Shown here one piece after another: positions 1-11,509 of a stretch of 64,000 bases of DNA; the stretch's first letter is position 1; every line of letters starts with the position of its first letter. The stretch comes from Cristatella mucedo. Lineage: Eukaryota > Bryozoa > Phylactolaemata > Cristatellidae. The position numbers were made by a program, and so were the translations under genes. Location of the stretch: positions 2,891,501-2,955,500 of the forward strand of contig WPIO01000054.1 in NCBI GenBank assembly GCA_009760855.2, written 5' to 3'. Under the pieces are notes generated by a model. The model saw nothing but the letters and a program-made list of their open reading frames with translations, was not told the origin of the DNA and ran no database searches.

Positions 1-57
1 TAGCAGTTACCTAGCAAATTCTATGTGGTAGCAGTTATGTAGCACATGCTACATTAT
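1..57. repeat. 28-bp minisatellite, two units at window edge
   Basis: Two adjacent units of a 28-bp motif beginning TAGCAGTTACCTAGCA are visible, followed after a degenerate stretch by TAGTGACATGTTCTTG at about 91. The same motif, and the same trailing sequence, recurs at 9331-9470 and 9677-9700, so this is one dispersed repeat whose left part is cut off by the window edge. Confidence 0.7.
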
Positions 58-198
58 AAAAGTTGCTTAGCATACCTTAACTGGTAGTGACATGTTCTTG
101 TATGCAAACATGCAAGTAGCCCTCTTTCGGACATCAACTAATTTCCTGTGGAGTGATACTGCTGTATGAAGTAGCTCTTGAAGACAGCCTGTATCAGC

Positions 199-331
199 TG
201 CACTGACTCTGCCGACGACGACTCAGCCGATCTTTACTCAGCAGACCACTACTCAGCTAACGACGACTCAGCCGTAAACGTCTCAGCCGACAAGGACTCA
301 GCTGACCACGACGGCAGCGACCAAGGCAGCC
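199..331 (+). repeat. 15-bp tandem repeat encoding a D-x-x-S-A pentapeptide
   Basis: About eight and a half units of 15 bp (unit 214-228 is GACGACGACTCAGCC) run without indels. Because 15 is a multiple of 3, one forward frame stays open from codon 172 to a TGA near 340 and reads repeats of the type D-x-x-S-A (DDDSA, DLYSA, DHYSA, NDDSA, VNVSA, DKDSA). There is no ATG in the frame. It could be a short acidic-repeat exon or only a minisatellite. Confidence 0.75.
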
Positions 332-1559
332 ACAACCAGTGATATCATTCAAAGATACTTTTGAAAGCAGAAGCAGTGCAGCGAGGCTAGCAGCTGCTGA
401 GGCGGATTCAAGTGTAAATGTCCTATCCTGAACTATGGTGATGCCACAGTCGACAATATAAAGCTGGCACGCCTAACCTTTAAAAAGTACCCCCTAAAAT
501 ATCTATTAGGTCGCTCTTCTTGAAAGATCCGGCTAAATATGCATGTGCATATTCACATTACGGACTGCTTGAGGAATCCGAGGTCTGGCGAGTTGATGCA
601 TTTCAGCATTAGGACACTGGCAGTCGCCTCATACCTGGGCCGAATCAAATTGTATAACTTGCGATACTATTTTACAAGAACTTCCTAAATCTGGAATCCA
701 ATTGTGCTTTGTTTGCCAACATCTGTTCTGTGTGGCTGCAGGACGGGAAAGCATCCTGTGAGATGCATATGCTAATCAGCCTCCCCTGTGTCATGCTAGT
801 GGGTGTCGAGTGTGTTAGTGCATCAAAGCAGCACGGTCATTGCAACCCATCCATCGTTGCAACATTGCTTTTGAAATTTCGACGCTTCGGCCTCGGCATA
901 AGTCGCTCGTATGCACAATGCAATGCCAAGGCGAGTCGTTCACGGGCAGATATCAAAATGCAGTTTTTCTGATTCTTTACAAATCACAATCGCTAAAATA
1001 AATCTTCTGAATTGTGCACCATCTCTACTGATTCAGATGAAACTTCTCGCATTTGACGACCGTTTTGCCGTGCTCAAGCTCTTCAGCCATATGCATAGAA
1101 ACTATGTGATAAAGATAAAGTTATTTTACACATGAATTTACGTTTAAATTTCTTTTATTTAATGAGCACAGCAATGTTTTTAGGCATAATCCGCACACAT
1201 TTAATCCTATTAAATGTCTGCATTGATTTCTGTGCGAAAAAGATAGAGAAATATGATTTTTAAATCCACTGATAGCTTCATAGTCTATAGATGCATGGTA
1301 ACTATCACAATGTTAAAAGGCCTTGGCGGTAACTGTTGTGGTTGCATTATGGCTTCCTAACTTCGGTGCAATGCGAGGTTGGGCTCATTTAGATCTTGCA
1401 TGAAGTTGTGTCAATTTTTTGTTGCAGGCTCTGGAATGCCCGAAATCGTATTCTTAAGTGAGTATTAAGCAGGATTCTTCAAAATCCGGTAGCTAAAAAT
1501 TAAACGGTTACCTCACTATTGCTGAAAACGAGAAGCGTTCTGCTCAAAAAAGCCCAAAA
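332..1559. other. No gene recognised
   Basis: No convincing coding region. The stretch around 594-665 (TTTCAGCATTAGGAC and following) aligns with 30156-30225, so at least that part is an old dispersed repeat. The short frames at 709-972 and 911-1135 show no recognisable domain. Confidence 0.5.
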
Positions 1560-2574
1560 GCTTGACCCACATTAACATTACTTCATGGAGACTTTTGTTG
1601 ACCAATTCGTAAGCTCCTTGCCACTACTCAGCTGACTAGTTTAGTCGAAAGTTGGCCCTGCACTACGAAATGTTGTGCCTCTCTCCGTTTAGACATGGCG
1701 GCAAATACGTCTCAGCTAAATCAAAGCGAAACACCAGCCAAGGCATTTGAAGGCAACATCAGCACCTATGCTCGCCGAACCAAAAGTGTCTCTGCACCTC
1801 TAGTTTACCAGTGGATTTACGTTGATCTGGAAAAGCTGTACAACGTCACGATAATCTTTGTGACAGCCCAATGCGACAACGTAGGTTAGTGATCGCCGTG
1901 GCACGATTTGGCTGCAGTGAGGCTGCCTGTCGGGTTCCGATCTAGGACTGGAGCGATTAAAGTGCGACAAGGTCTTAAATTGGGAAACTGAAGGATGAAG
2001 CTCGAGCAAGGGCGAAGTGCCCTAGACGCTGCCCTGGCTAATTGTGACCGTGTCTGAAGCCTGGGTAGTCCCGGCAGGCCACAGAGCGAGAGCATGTATC
2101 TCCCAGCTGCTTCATGTCTTGAGTTTAAACCCTCAAATGAAACTATGAGCAAAATCCATTAAATGCGGCCTAACTCAGGTAAGAACTGCACTGCCCGAGC
2201 GGTATCTATGAAAATAGCATTGTTCGTTCTATTCTTTGAACTCAATATTTTGGTTTCTTGACTTGAGAACGACAGTGGGTCATTCAGATTTCGCAAGATC
2301 GATCTATAAGCGGAGAGTCGCAGTGGCTAGTCGGGACTTGCATTATGGCTATGGATTGTAACTCTGAAAGACCAGGCTGATAGCATTAAGGAAAGATGCA
2401 CACGCAGATTTCACACGACTGCACGAGATGCGGGAAAACAAAGCCAAGGCTTAGCTGAAAAATGCCAGCTAAATTACTCTAGCGACTTAGGATAATGAGA
2501 ACGCCAAAAAGTGACAAAGAATGTTACTGTCATCAGTTGGGATGAGCCAGTCCGTCAAATGGAGGTTCAAAAAG

Positions 2575-2607
2575 CTCTGAATTCAGAATTCAGAAAATTC
2601 TGAATCG
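2575..2607. repeat. Short inverted repeat
   Basis: ATTCAGAA at 2588-2595 and TTCTGAAT at 2598-2605 form a perfect 8-bp hairpin with a 2-base spacer, next to a direct repeat of GAATTCA. It lies inside E1 copy 1 and is not obvious in copy 2. Confidence 0.5.
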
Positions 2608-3831
2608 AAATGCCGATGCAGTGGCCGAGCTTCAATTGTTCACAGCAAGCAAGGGCCCCCGTGCAATGACCTATTGGACTCTTGGCCATGTCTTCACTGA
2701 CGAGGCATGCGCATTCCACAATTGCAACGTCTGTACCGCTTAGTCTGCTGCGAACGTCGGAAAAAGTACCAGAAGTCTGCCGTCAAGTGAAGTCAATCTT
2801 ATGCAGAGTGACTGCCTCAGACGAACAAACTAGGCTCCAGCCTTCAGCTTACCCTTGCCACTTCCTTTAATTGCTCGTTGCGATAAAAGCACAAATGAAA
2901 AATTCCGTTCGCATTGTGTATCTAATATTATCCCACTGAGGTGGGCCATCCAGCGATGGCGAAAAATTTGTTGCATGGTATCCCTTCCGAAAAGAAGCTG
3001 GCCGCCCTCATGACTGCCAGCCGTAGTCGGCAATTTCTTCAACTGTCATTCAGAGCTAATTTTAAGCTAATAAACGTCACTGGAGATAGTATGGTGACAA
3101 CTTTCAACACCCAGATTTCCAGCCAAAGCCGGATGGCGATTCATCCAGGTGATGCGTTCAAGTCAGTGTTAGAGACGGGAAACTGATCAACTCAAAACCT
3201 GATTCTCTAGAGTCCCAGCCACTACTATTTCAGCTGCTATCTGCCGGTCTAGCACCAGAACGAAGTAACTCTGAGGAGATAAATTCCGTGTGCTTCTAAA
3301 TTTTGGTTAACTATAGAAAAACTCCTCGAATTTTCTTCTTCGAGCAATCAGTAGTTCAACAGCTTTAATGTCGGCAATGTCGGCTCTGCTTACGGAACGT
3401 GGACGCTTCACCTGGATCTGCGACCTCTAGAAAGATCAGCGGCTGAGGCTACCTGCAAAATCGTCGTCTTGCACGGCCTACTTCCCCGCCCGAGCTGCTC
3501 CGCACTTCTACAGCGACCACTGGAGGAGCTATCGCAAAGCGTTCATTGAGTGCCGACCTATCTAGGGGCGCTGACCCTCAAACCCGTCAGCAGAGTGCCT
3601 GATAAATCCTGAAGGAAGCGCTCGTACTGGGCTAGTAGCATAGGGGAATCCTCACCAGCAGTATGCACTATATGGCGCTTCTACTGGCATATTCCAACCT
3701 CAACACTTTCGCCTTACTTCAATGACACCCTAAGAAAGCCCCTGCCTTAGACCGTGCATTCAAAGCCCCGAAGGTGCGCCCATCAATGCAAGAGCCAGCA
3801 TTGTCTCCAGTAGCCAGCGATACACAAACAC

Positions 3832-4362
3832 TTGTGGCTGAGCGTTCCACGAGTTCCTACGCAAGGAGTGGTAGGCGATGCACGAGGCACAAGAAACCGA
3901 CACCTGCTGTCCGTTGTCCTGGTCGCCACCTTTCGACATGCCGTCCAAGGCGCCACTGCTCTATTGTGGCCTTTTCTGTTCAGGTTACTAGCTCGCAACT
4001 ACGATTTGCTCGTCGGATCAAGCGCGACTCTCGTTTCCGGTTTTTTCGACTGGTCGCTGGGTGCTCGCTTTAACGGATCGATGTTGCTATGTCAGAACGT
4101 TACCTTCACACGCCCCTCATCCACCGTTAGAATATACGTGAGCTTGCGAGTAAGTTATGACGACAGTGTCAAACAATAGATTGGCCTTGGCCGAAGTGAT
4201 GAGTCTACGGAATTCCGCTTTAGCCAGTACGACCTTGCACCGGAAGCCGTCCGAGCCGTCGAGGACGCTGTCTTTAAGAACCCTGAACTGCTGCTGAAGT
4301 TTGAAACGTCACCTGGAGCGCCTCTTAAGTGCAGAACCCTCAGGCAGCGTCAAGCCAGCTAA
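3832..4362 (+). pseudogene. E1 decayed coding segment, one in-frame TAG
   Basis: The frame opens at ATG 3832, meets TAG at 4177-4179, and continues in the same frame to TAA at 4360-4362, 177 codons in all. The half before the TAG contains YDLLVGSSATLVSGFF. The frame at 37408-37731 has the matching YDLWVGSSPTPVYGFF, so this protein segment is shared between E1 copies and is probably the real frame. The part after the TAG is rich in E, L and R and looks coding (motif PEAVRAVEDAV). I do not recognise the family. A gag-like or other retroelement protein is possible but unsupported. The start shown is simply the first ATG. Confidence 0.4.
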
Positions 4363-4790
4363 TGATCGTCCGAACACGTGTCTTATTGCTGCTTCTCTGT
4401 CAAACTGATCTCGACACTCGAGCTCGCAGCGACATTCAATAATACACGAATGCTTAAATGATGCATAAGTCTATAATTATATTGATGCGCCTCTTTAGTG
4501 CAAATGTGCCACTCCAGGTGCAGTGCTCACCAAGGCTTGCCTGAGCGCTAGACGCATCACTGTTAGAATTATCGTGAGGCTCGAGCTCCCGGTGACATGT
4601 ATGAAGTTCCACGACTGCTGTAATCATCAACCATGACGACACTCCCATACCAATATCAGTGTTATCAAGAGTCATTACCATTGAGTACAAATTTTTACGA
4701 TAAAAGGTCAGTATAACTTGAATTAAGCAAAATGTGGCCTCTCTAAAGCCACAGCAGTGTATGGCGGCTAACAAGGCAAGGGGTCCTCTA

Positions 4791-5154
4791 CTGTGATTTG
4801 CGCCCTGTCAAGGACTAAGAATAGTGAAATAATAATATTACAAAAAGTAATGATAATAATACAGCAATAATGATAACACAATAACGAGATAAATATGACT
4901 AAGGGAACGAATTGGGTGATGTAAACAATATGCATGATTCCGCTAAGATATCATCGCTCTTGTTAACCCTAGTCCGGCTATCCATTTAAAATTCGGCACT
5001 GAGCTAGTAGACAAAAAGGGTACAGGAGTCACGATTACTTACTAGAGAGATTGGTTTTTTAGGGGTCCACGGGCTGTTGCCGGAGATATACCAAAAGCTA
5101 TTGACAGTCAAGCTCGAGGAGTCATGAAGACTTCATGTCAATGATCTCGGCACG
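4791..5154. other. No gene; AT-rich
   Basis: Low-complexity AAT/ATA runs at about 4826-4900, otherwise nothing recognised. Confidence 0.5.
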
Positions 5155-5350
5155 GATTGAGTATCGTGATGAATGCATACGAAGATATGAATGAATGCAT
5201 ACGTAGTGAAGATGATATATGAATGAATATACGAATGATATGAATGAATGATATATGATATATATGATATATGATATATGATATGAATGAATGATATATG
5301 AATGAATATACGAATGATATATGAAAAATATACGAACATATGAATGCATA
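5155..5350. repeat. Low-complexity GAATGAAT / GATATAT tract
   Basis: Imperfect tandem mixture of GAATGAATGATATATGATA-like units. The overlapping minus-strand frames (runs of H, S, Y and I) are products of the repeat and not genes. Confidence 0.85.
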
Positions 5351-7839
5351 CGTAAGCTACACAGGATACCGATGCTAAGGCAGAAATAGGATTCCGTAGG
5401 AAGAGCAATTAAAGAACGGAAGGGAGAAGAAGAAAGGCTGCAGATCTACATAAAATGGATATTTGTATCGCACTATTCCAAAGCTGCCTTTTTCCGGAAA
5501 GGCTGCTTTTTGGAAAGACATCCTTCAAGTAGGCCTACATTATTTGGGTTCGGTGACCACTGAAAGGAGCCCTCGAGTAAACGGAATGAACCAGGGAGCC
5601 AACCTAGCAGTGCTGTATTGTACAACGAACGTTTGGACTCCTATCTACAAACCACCGAGTCTTGACGATTAAAATACGCAGAGGCGGCGGCTAGGATTCG
5701 GCTTGCACTTTAACTGGATTCCTTTGAATACTTGCTTTAGATGGCTGAGATTTGCAGTGTTTTCAATTTGGTAATCCGTGAAAACTTCGCCTCTTAAGTG
5801 GGCCGTTAATGTCAAACGCTCAGTTTAATCAAGTGAGTTCAAGGTGTAATCTTTTCACACTGAGCTAAGAGTCAACGGCCTGATGAGACGGAGCTGCCGA
5901 AGCCGAGGACATCGGGCTACTTAACCACAGCACTGAGCAACCAGGGATCCCACACAGCAGCCTGGGACGGCAGAGCAGCAGGCGGTCTTTTGGCAACTAG
6001 CTGGGACGTCATCATAATAAAAGATGAGTGGTTCCTTGAAGAAACTATCGTGAAACGTGGGTAGAAGTTTGCAGCCCAACAATTCAAGAATTTGTCATCA
6101 GGCTCCTTAGAAAACGTCTTCGTGGCTATACCCGAAGGGTCACCAGCAGATAAAATCTTTGGAGCGGCTACCCAAGGCCAGCAGCACCTTCACCAAAGAA
6201 ATGTGACTGCCGGTAGGTGCATATACTCAACTCACAAAAGAGAGTCCAAGCCAACAGCTGATTTTGCTACGTCCATGCCATCACTGTCCCCAGCCAGAGC
6301 AGCCGGAAATGACGGGATCGTCTGCTAGTTAGCACCTTATCCTTTGGTGCTTCACTGAGCTTCGCACCCACATTTCGTACGAAGCTTTTATGAGCGACGG
6401 GGACAAGTTCTTCAGAGCGTGATCTTTGCTGAATGCGATCGTCGCCAATGTCCTCATCGCCCTTTAAAGTTCATAGGTCTCGTCAGTTGCGAGGGATTCC
6501 CCGGCTTTTAAACAGTGATATTCGGAAAACAGTATTTATATGATGGTGTGATGCTTAGATTTGCAGTTTCTCACCATCGGATATGGGCAGTAGTCTAGAA
6601 GAGAAGGTCGCGGCTTTGACCAATCCGACCAGTCCCAACCATCAAGCACCCTAGAGTGCCAGATCGAACTAAGCTCGATCTTTGCAGTCTGAGAGTCTTA
6701 GCCTTTCTTCCTGTACGCTGACACATCCCTCTCAGTGCTTTCCTATGCCACTGTCGACGATCCCACGATGGCTCAAGTGTTGCCTGGAGCATCGTTGGCC
6801 TAGTGCTACCTGGACCACCTGTTTTGAAAACCTGCATCAGTGGGCACTTCACCGAGATGTGACTCTTACCATTGCTTCTGCGGCTAGTTTCGATGCCAAC
6901 AGATGCAAACGCCATCTGCCTTAAACAAACAGGTTCGTCAACACCATCAGCCGCCGCTAGTGCAATCGTCCTGAGGTGGTAGCTGGGAGAGAGCTCACAG
7001 CAACTCCAGTAGCCCCAATCATGCCACAGCACGAGGCAGAAAACACGGTGGCACGCCAGTCTATCTAGCAGTGGCTTGCCGAACTCGGGCAGCTTTTGTT
7101 TGCTTTTTCAGCTGTCGATCACATCTAGTAGTTACTCGGTTCGCATCTTGCAACCATAGGTAGGCGTGCGACCTCACTGAGTTCACTGTGTAATGCAACG
7201 CACCTCGGTCTGAAATTCTGCTAAATTTGATGACTAAGTAGGAGTTACTTAGGATAGATTTGTACAGAACACTCCACATCCGACAGGCTGTCACTATGCA
7301 TGAGGTAGCAGGAATTCGGAATGTCAAGTAACAAAAAGAATGAGAGAAACACAGTTGAATCTTGAGGGATGTCAAGGTAGTGGGTAGCTACGACACATAA
7401 GCTCAGGATGGCTGAAGAGAATAAGCCAAGGTCAGCAGGAGGCGAGTATATGTCAATGCTTATGTATTGTGGAATAAAATTCCACACTCTAGAGCTCTGC
7501 AGGATACAAGTATCGGTTACCAACGCTCTTTAAGAGTAGGAATGGACAACTAATGACAGTAATGTATGCTAGGACCCATCTCTTGAAGTACGACTCTGGC
7601 GTCTTGCACGATGTAATCTAATGTAATTTAATGATGCCACTTGCTATGCCCTTCCGCCGCAGCATCTCCAGCTTTTAGCAGATTAGTTAATGATGAAGGC
7701 AAAGATTGGTTAATGATGAATGCCACCAGGCTTTACTTCCGGAGTTACGTCCTACGACTAATCCGGGACTACACAGCCTAACTACTAAAGGAATCCAAGT
7801 TTTCCTCTAATTTCCTTTTTTCGTCCAACACCACAAAGT
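5351..7839. other. No gene recognised
   Basis: Several short frames (5463-5672, 6092-6328, 6595-7032 minus) have no recognisable domain, no partner copy in the window and no splice-like boundaries that I could defend. Confidence 0.45.
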
Positions 7840-7844
7840 TTTCC

Positions 7845-8180
7845 AGTATGCTTTCGATGCAGTAAAAGCCTTTAGTTTGTCTCTGTGTGAAAGCCTAGCT
7901 TAGTTTCTACTTCGTCCCTGATTTCTTCCCGCTGGAGTCGTCGATGCCATCTTCACCGTTCAGTTTGCCACGAACGCCTGACAGCGACCCAGAAGTCAGC
8001 AGCCCGATGACATCACTCTTCCCGTTAGTGGTAGCATCAGAGAAGGCCAGAGTGTCCTATGCATCGCAGCCATGCTCAGTAATTGCTTCACACCATTAAG
8101 GCCCTAATGAATAATGACATTCACATCATCACCAACGAGGCTGGCCTTGTGTTTAATGTAGCTACGCTAATGGTCACTCA
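7845..8180 (+). repeat. Repeat R8, left part
   Basis: GCAGTAAAAGCCTTTAGTTT near 7859 aligns with the stretch at 29518-29545, and the similarity resumes at GGTGCAGGCA (8264) against 29641. The two loci therefore share a degraded interspersed repeat that extends into the frame at 8181-8630. Confidence 0.35.
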
Positions 8181-8630
8181 TTGGGACTCAGCAGAGGACA
8201 GGGAGCCTTCTCTAGCTCGAAAGGGAAAATACTCTGTGCGATGGGACTAAAACCTGCAACTGAAGGTGCAGGCAAGACGTCGGCCAAGCGGTCGTCGCTG
8301 CATATTTCTTCTGAGAAGATGCTAGTAGTGGTTTCAAAGAGATACTGTGTGGAAATAACTCCAGACAACCCGCAAGGAAAAAAGGTGGGTCTCGAGTTAT
8401 CCAATCTTGCACCTAGTGTATTCGTACTCTGTGAAAAGCTACCAATTACATATGATTCTGTAGAACCCGGATCAATCATGCCAGCAATTTTCAGTCCGGT
8501 CTTGCAGCTGTATCAGAATAACACGAACTCGGTTAGAGAGATCAATTTCGTCACCATTAAAATATCGTTTGACTCACGAGAGACCGTCGACAGTCCGTCT
8601 AAGGGTCACCGCTTTGTGAACTGCCTATAA
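8181..8630 (+). CDS. Unrecognised 149-codon open frame
   Basis: The second-longest intact ATG-to-stop frame in the left 20 kb. It has an N-terminal basic and serine-rich part and a C-terminal hydrophobic and beta-rich part, and no motif I know. Its middle lies in repeat R8 shared with 29640-29730, where the frame is not conserved (partner frame 29457-29831 differs in sequence). That argues against a host gene and for chance or an old element. Confidence 0.15.
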   Translation: MGLSRGQGAFSSSKGKILCAMGLKPATEGAGKTSAKRSSLHISSEKMLVVVSKRYCVEITPDNPQGKKVGLELSNLAPSVFVLCEKLPITYDSVEPGSIMPAIFSPVLQLYQNNTNSVREINFVTIKISFDSRETVDSPSKGHRFVNCL

Positions 8631-9330
8631 AGTCGAGGCCATGTCTTCTTTACTCATGGTGCATGGTGAGCGGACGAGTTGTATCGCATCATATCACACC
8701 CATTACATCGGATTGCAACGCTCCGAGATCTCGTAAGGAAGAGGCTGCCCGGCTGCTTGTCAAATCTTCGTTTTGACCGTTTCTGATATCAAACACCGAA
8801 AAATGCAAATACGAGGTGCAGCACATGAATCGAGCAATCTTCTGCACTGTATGTCACTACGATCCACAGTCCGGCGATGCTGTCCTACGAACTCAAGGAT
8901 AGCTACGATGCCTCACTATAGCCTGCTCATTGTCAAGACTAAGGCTCGTTTAGCGAGATTATAAATTCGGGTGGAACGGATCTGGCCGAAGCGGAAGCAG
9001 CATTTGATTAGCTCTATTTTTTCCATTTTAGCCTTAGGCTTTCTATTGAAATAAACTCAAAAATTACCAGCCGGCCAAGAATAACTACCGGCTGTGAAGG
9101 AACGCCCAGTAGAGCTATTCTTAGTTAGCAGATACATCCGCCACTCCACCAGGCTTTATGCTGCCGTCTGTGCAGTCGGACAGAGTTCGCCGTTGCGGCA
9201 CCAGTTCTCCAGCTTCGGCATTGGAGTAGAGCCCTCAGTGCTTCCACGCTGCTGGCTCGTTGCCAAAGCGAAAGTGCTTCCACTTCTGCTTGGGCCTCCT
9301 CAGCACCACTGGGTTTTTCAAAATCAAGCT
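8631..9330. other. No gene recognised
   Basis: No domain, RNA gene or repeat identified apart from short frames at 8773-8964 and 9094-9345. Confidence 0.45.
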
Positions 9331-9470
9331 CATGCTATCTGGTAGTAGTTACCAAGCCCAAGCTACCAGGTAGCGATTGCCTAGCACGAGCTAATCGGTA
9401 GTAAATACTGAGCAAATGCTTTCTGGTAGCAGTTACTTAAGACATGCCACTTGTTAGCAGTTTTGTTGCG
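9331..9470. repeat. 28-bp minisatellite array
   Basis: Four to five units of 28 bp beginning TAG(C/T)AGTTACC and ending CTGG follow one another at about 9343, 9371, 9399, 9427 and 9455. The array matches the unit at 1-57, and both loci are followed by TAGTGACATGTTCTTG (here at about 9681). Confidence 0.75.
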
Positions 9471-11019
9471 GCAGAAATACAGGGTCACCCACAAAAACGC
9501 AATGTGAATCTGAGGTGACATCCACCTAACAGGGATCTTAAAAGGCTATGCTGATAGCGAAGCGTCTCAGACAGCCCACACAGCCTCAGCGAATGAAGTC
9601 ACCATGCTGAATAAAACGTCAGAACTCAACTAGACATATCGAGTTCTACAATCGCATAGCACATTCTACCTAGTAGTGACATGTTCTTGAGGGCAAAGTG
9701 GCCGCTTGCCCTAAATCACACGTCAAGGAATTCCCTGCCGAGTGTCAGTACTGTGTGTAGTCACCCTTAGTGACCGACTGCCTGTCCTATCGTGCTGCCA
9801 GCGTTGGCAGTCGCCCAAATCAAGGTCATTAATTAAAGCAGGTAAGGGCAGCAGAATTGCTGCACAGGTCAGCCGACTATTGCTAGCGTCCCGGTTACTT
9901 GAGCGTCACCTGCACGCTTTCATCAACTGCCAACATGACTCCAGAATAATTAGAATATAATGCACCAGTTATAGAGCCCTAAGATAACCCGATCCCTGTC
10001 TCGCCATGCACGACGGAATAGCTAGTGGTAGCATGCTAAATGACAATTAGCATGTGTTTAGAGGTCACACCCACAGAGTCAGAAAGTGAAACATTCACAG
10101 CATCAGCACAAACGACAGCGTCGGAATAGCACGCAACCGACCTGGAAGTGGGGTGCAAGAGCTCGGAAGCCGTCAATTTCTATTTACAGTTACACTTATT
10201 AACTACTATTTACTAATTAATAATACTTAAATTCAATAATGAGAAAATTATTGCCTCTCGAAGTGGTAGGTCAGTAGGTACAAAAATTTGCCTCACTGAC
10301 TCCGAAACATTGAGAAACCACCAGGGGCGCAGCTCACCACCCTGTGCACGGAGTACACGAGTGTGTATGGCAGGCCAACCTGAGAGGTGGCAGCTGTCAC
10401 TGACTAGTCCGGAATCAGAGCTCACTCTGTGGGAGTCGCAGCCGTAGCTGCTGCCGTTGCTGCAGCGTTGTGCAAGTTCCGGCATCCAATGCTCGACTAG
10501 CGACACCATTCGATTTGGAGGCTGTGCCAGTGAGATTTGCTTGCGACTTGGTGGTCGGTTAGCCCATGAGTGTTTGTGCCAGCCGGCGCCGACAGCCATT
10601 GAGAAACCACCCCTTCTAGAGGAGACATCCTCTTCGGTGTTGCACGAGCCACATGCTTACGATCAGCAGCACTCCTATGAAGCCGCTTTCGAAAGAAAAA
10701 GACAGATTACATATAGTTGCCGACAGAAAATAGATAATGAAGCAGAGACAATAACCATCAAGAAGCTCTCAATCCAGCAGGTGCAGTGGTGGCTACTGTG
10801 ATGATGCGATCACCTATTTCTCACGACAACCTATTAGGATAGATGTTTGAATCGCTCTAGTCATATCACTAATGTTTGCTAGACGTAAGGTAGCTTATAT
10901 AACGGAAATTTCCCGACCTTTAACCCACGTTTATAAAAGCGACATACCTCCATACCCTTCAGCTGTGTTTAAGGATTTTATTACTTGACTTCCGTCTCAG
11001 GAAGAGTTAGCACGTGACT
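9471..11019. other. No gene recognised; end of repeat R7
   Basis: 9677-9800 aligns loosely with 91-215 (shared TAGTGACATGTTCTTG). The overlapping frames 10213-10599 (minus) and 10457-10801 (plus) have no recognisable domain. Confidence 0.4.
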
Positions 11020-11320
11020 TTGGAATCCCAAACGGTTGACCTTACCTAAGGCCACTATGAGGCTGATATATGCAGACTCCTGATTAATTCTAACACTGTG
11101 GTCATTCACCTGAATCACTCATCATAGCCCTTGTGAGCACAATGTGTACACACTGCCCGTAGGCACAAATATTTTAACTGAAATTTTGCCGATGTGTCAA
11201 TAAACCTCTCACGTGCGAAGGTGCCGCATTTTCCGTCAGCCTTTTAGCCAATGAGTTGCTGTGACTGCAGTTCCAAGGTTTATTTACTAAGAAAATGCGT
11301 TGCATTTCACTTTTATTTTC
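11020..11320 (+). repeat. R6 fragment
   Basis: The series (ACACTGCCCGTAGGCACAAA; GCCGATGTGTCAATAAACC; ATTTACTAAGAAAATGCGTT) aligns with R6 copies at 41480-41640, 47100-47260 and 51230-51400. Confidence 0.6.
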
Positions 11321-11509
11321 TCTTGATCTACTTCCCTATTTACGTCGTTTTTATAAATCGGGGTTGGATGCAGATCAAGTGAAATACCACCTTCGAGTAT
11401 AAATCCTGAAGCTTAAAAAGAGCCACGGCTTCTTTTTATCACGGAAACTGAAGTGGGTGCTGCAAGTAGGACCCAACAAAGAATTAATCGAAGGAGATAA
11501 ATTTACAAG

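Larger units (their letters stand above)
1560..4790 (+). mobile_element. Unclassified dispersed element E1, copy 1
   Basis: Blocks of this stretch align in the same order with 32270-32673 and 34980-36365, and then with the tandem units at 36676-38985. Examples are CTGACTAGTTTAGTCGAAAG (1634) against a near match at 32352; GAGTTTAAACCCTCAAATGA (2121) against 35291; and GAGATGCGGGAAAACAAAGC (2426) against 35758. Collinear homology over more than 3 kb indicates a long interspersed element. I see no terminal repeats, integrase, reverse transcriptase or transposase motif, so the class is unknown. Both copies are heavily degraded. A decayed frame in its 3' third is listed separately. Confidence 0.6.

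Noticed and set aside
9331-9470. CRISPR-like array (28-bp repeats)
   Set aside because: Units are directly adjacent without unique spacers, they are degenerate, and the genome is eukaryotic.
10213-10801. Opposed frames of 128 and 114 codons
   Set aside because: They are overlapping on opposite strands, have no domain, splice context or second copy, and are best treated as chance.
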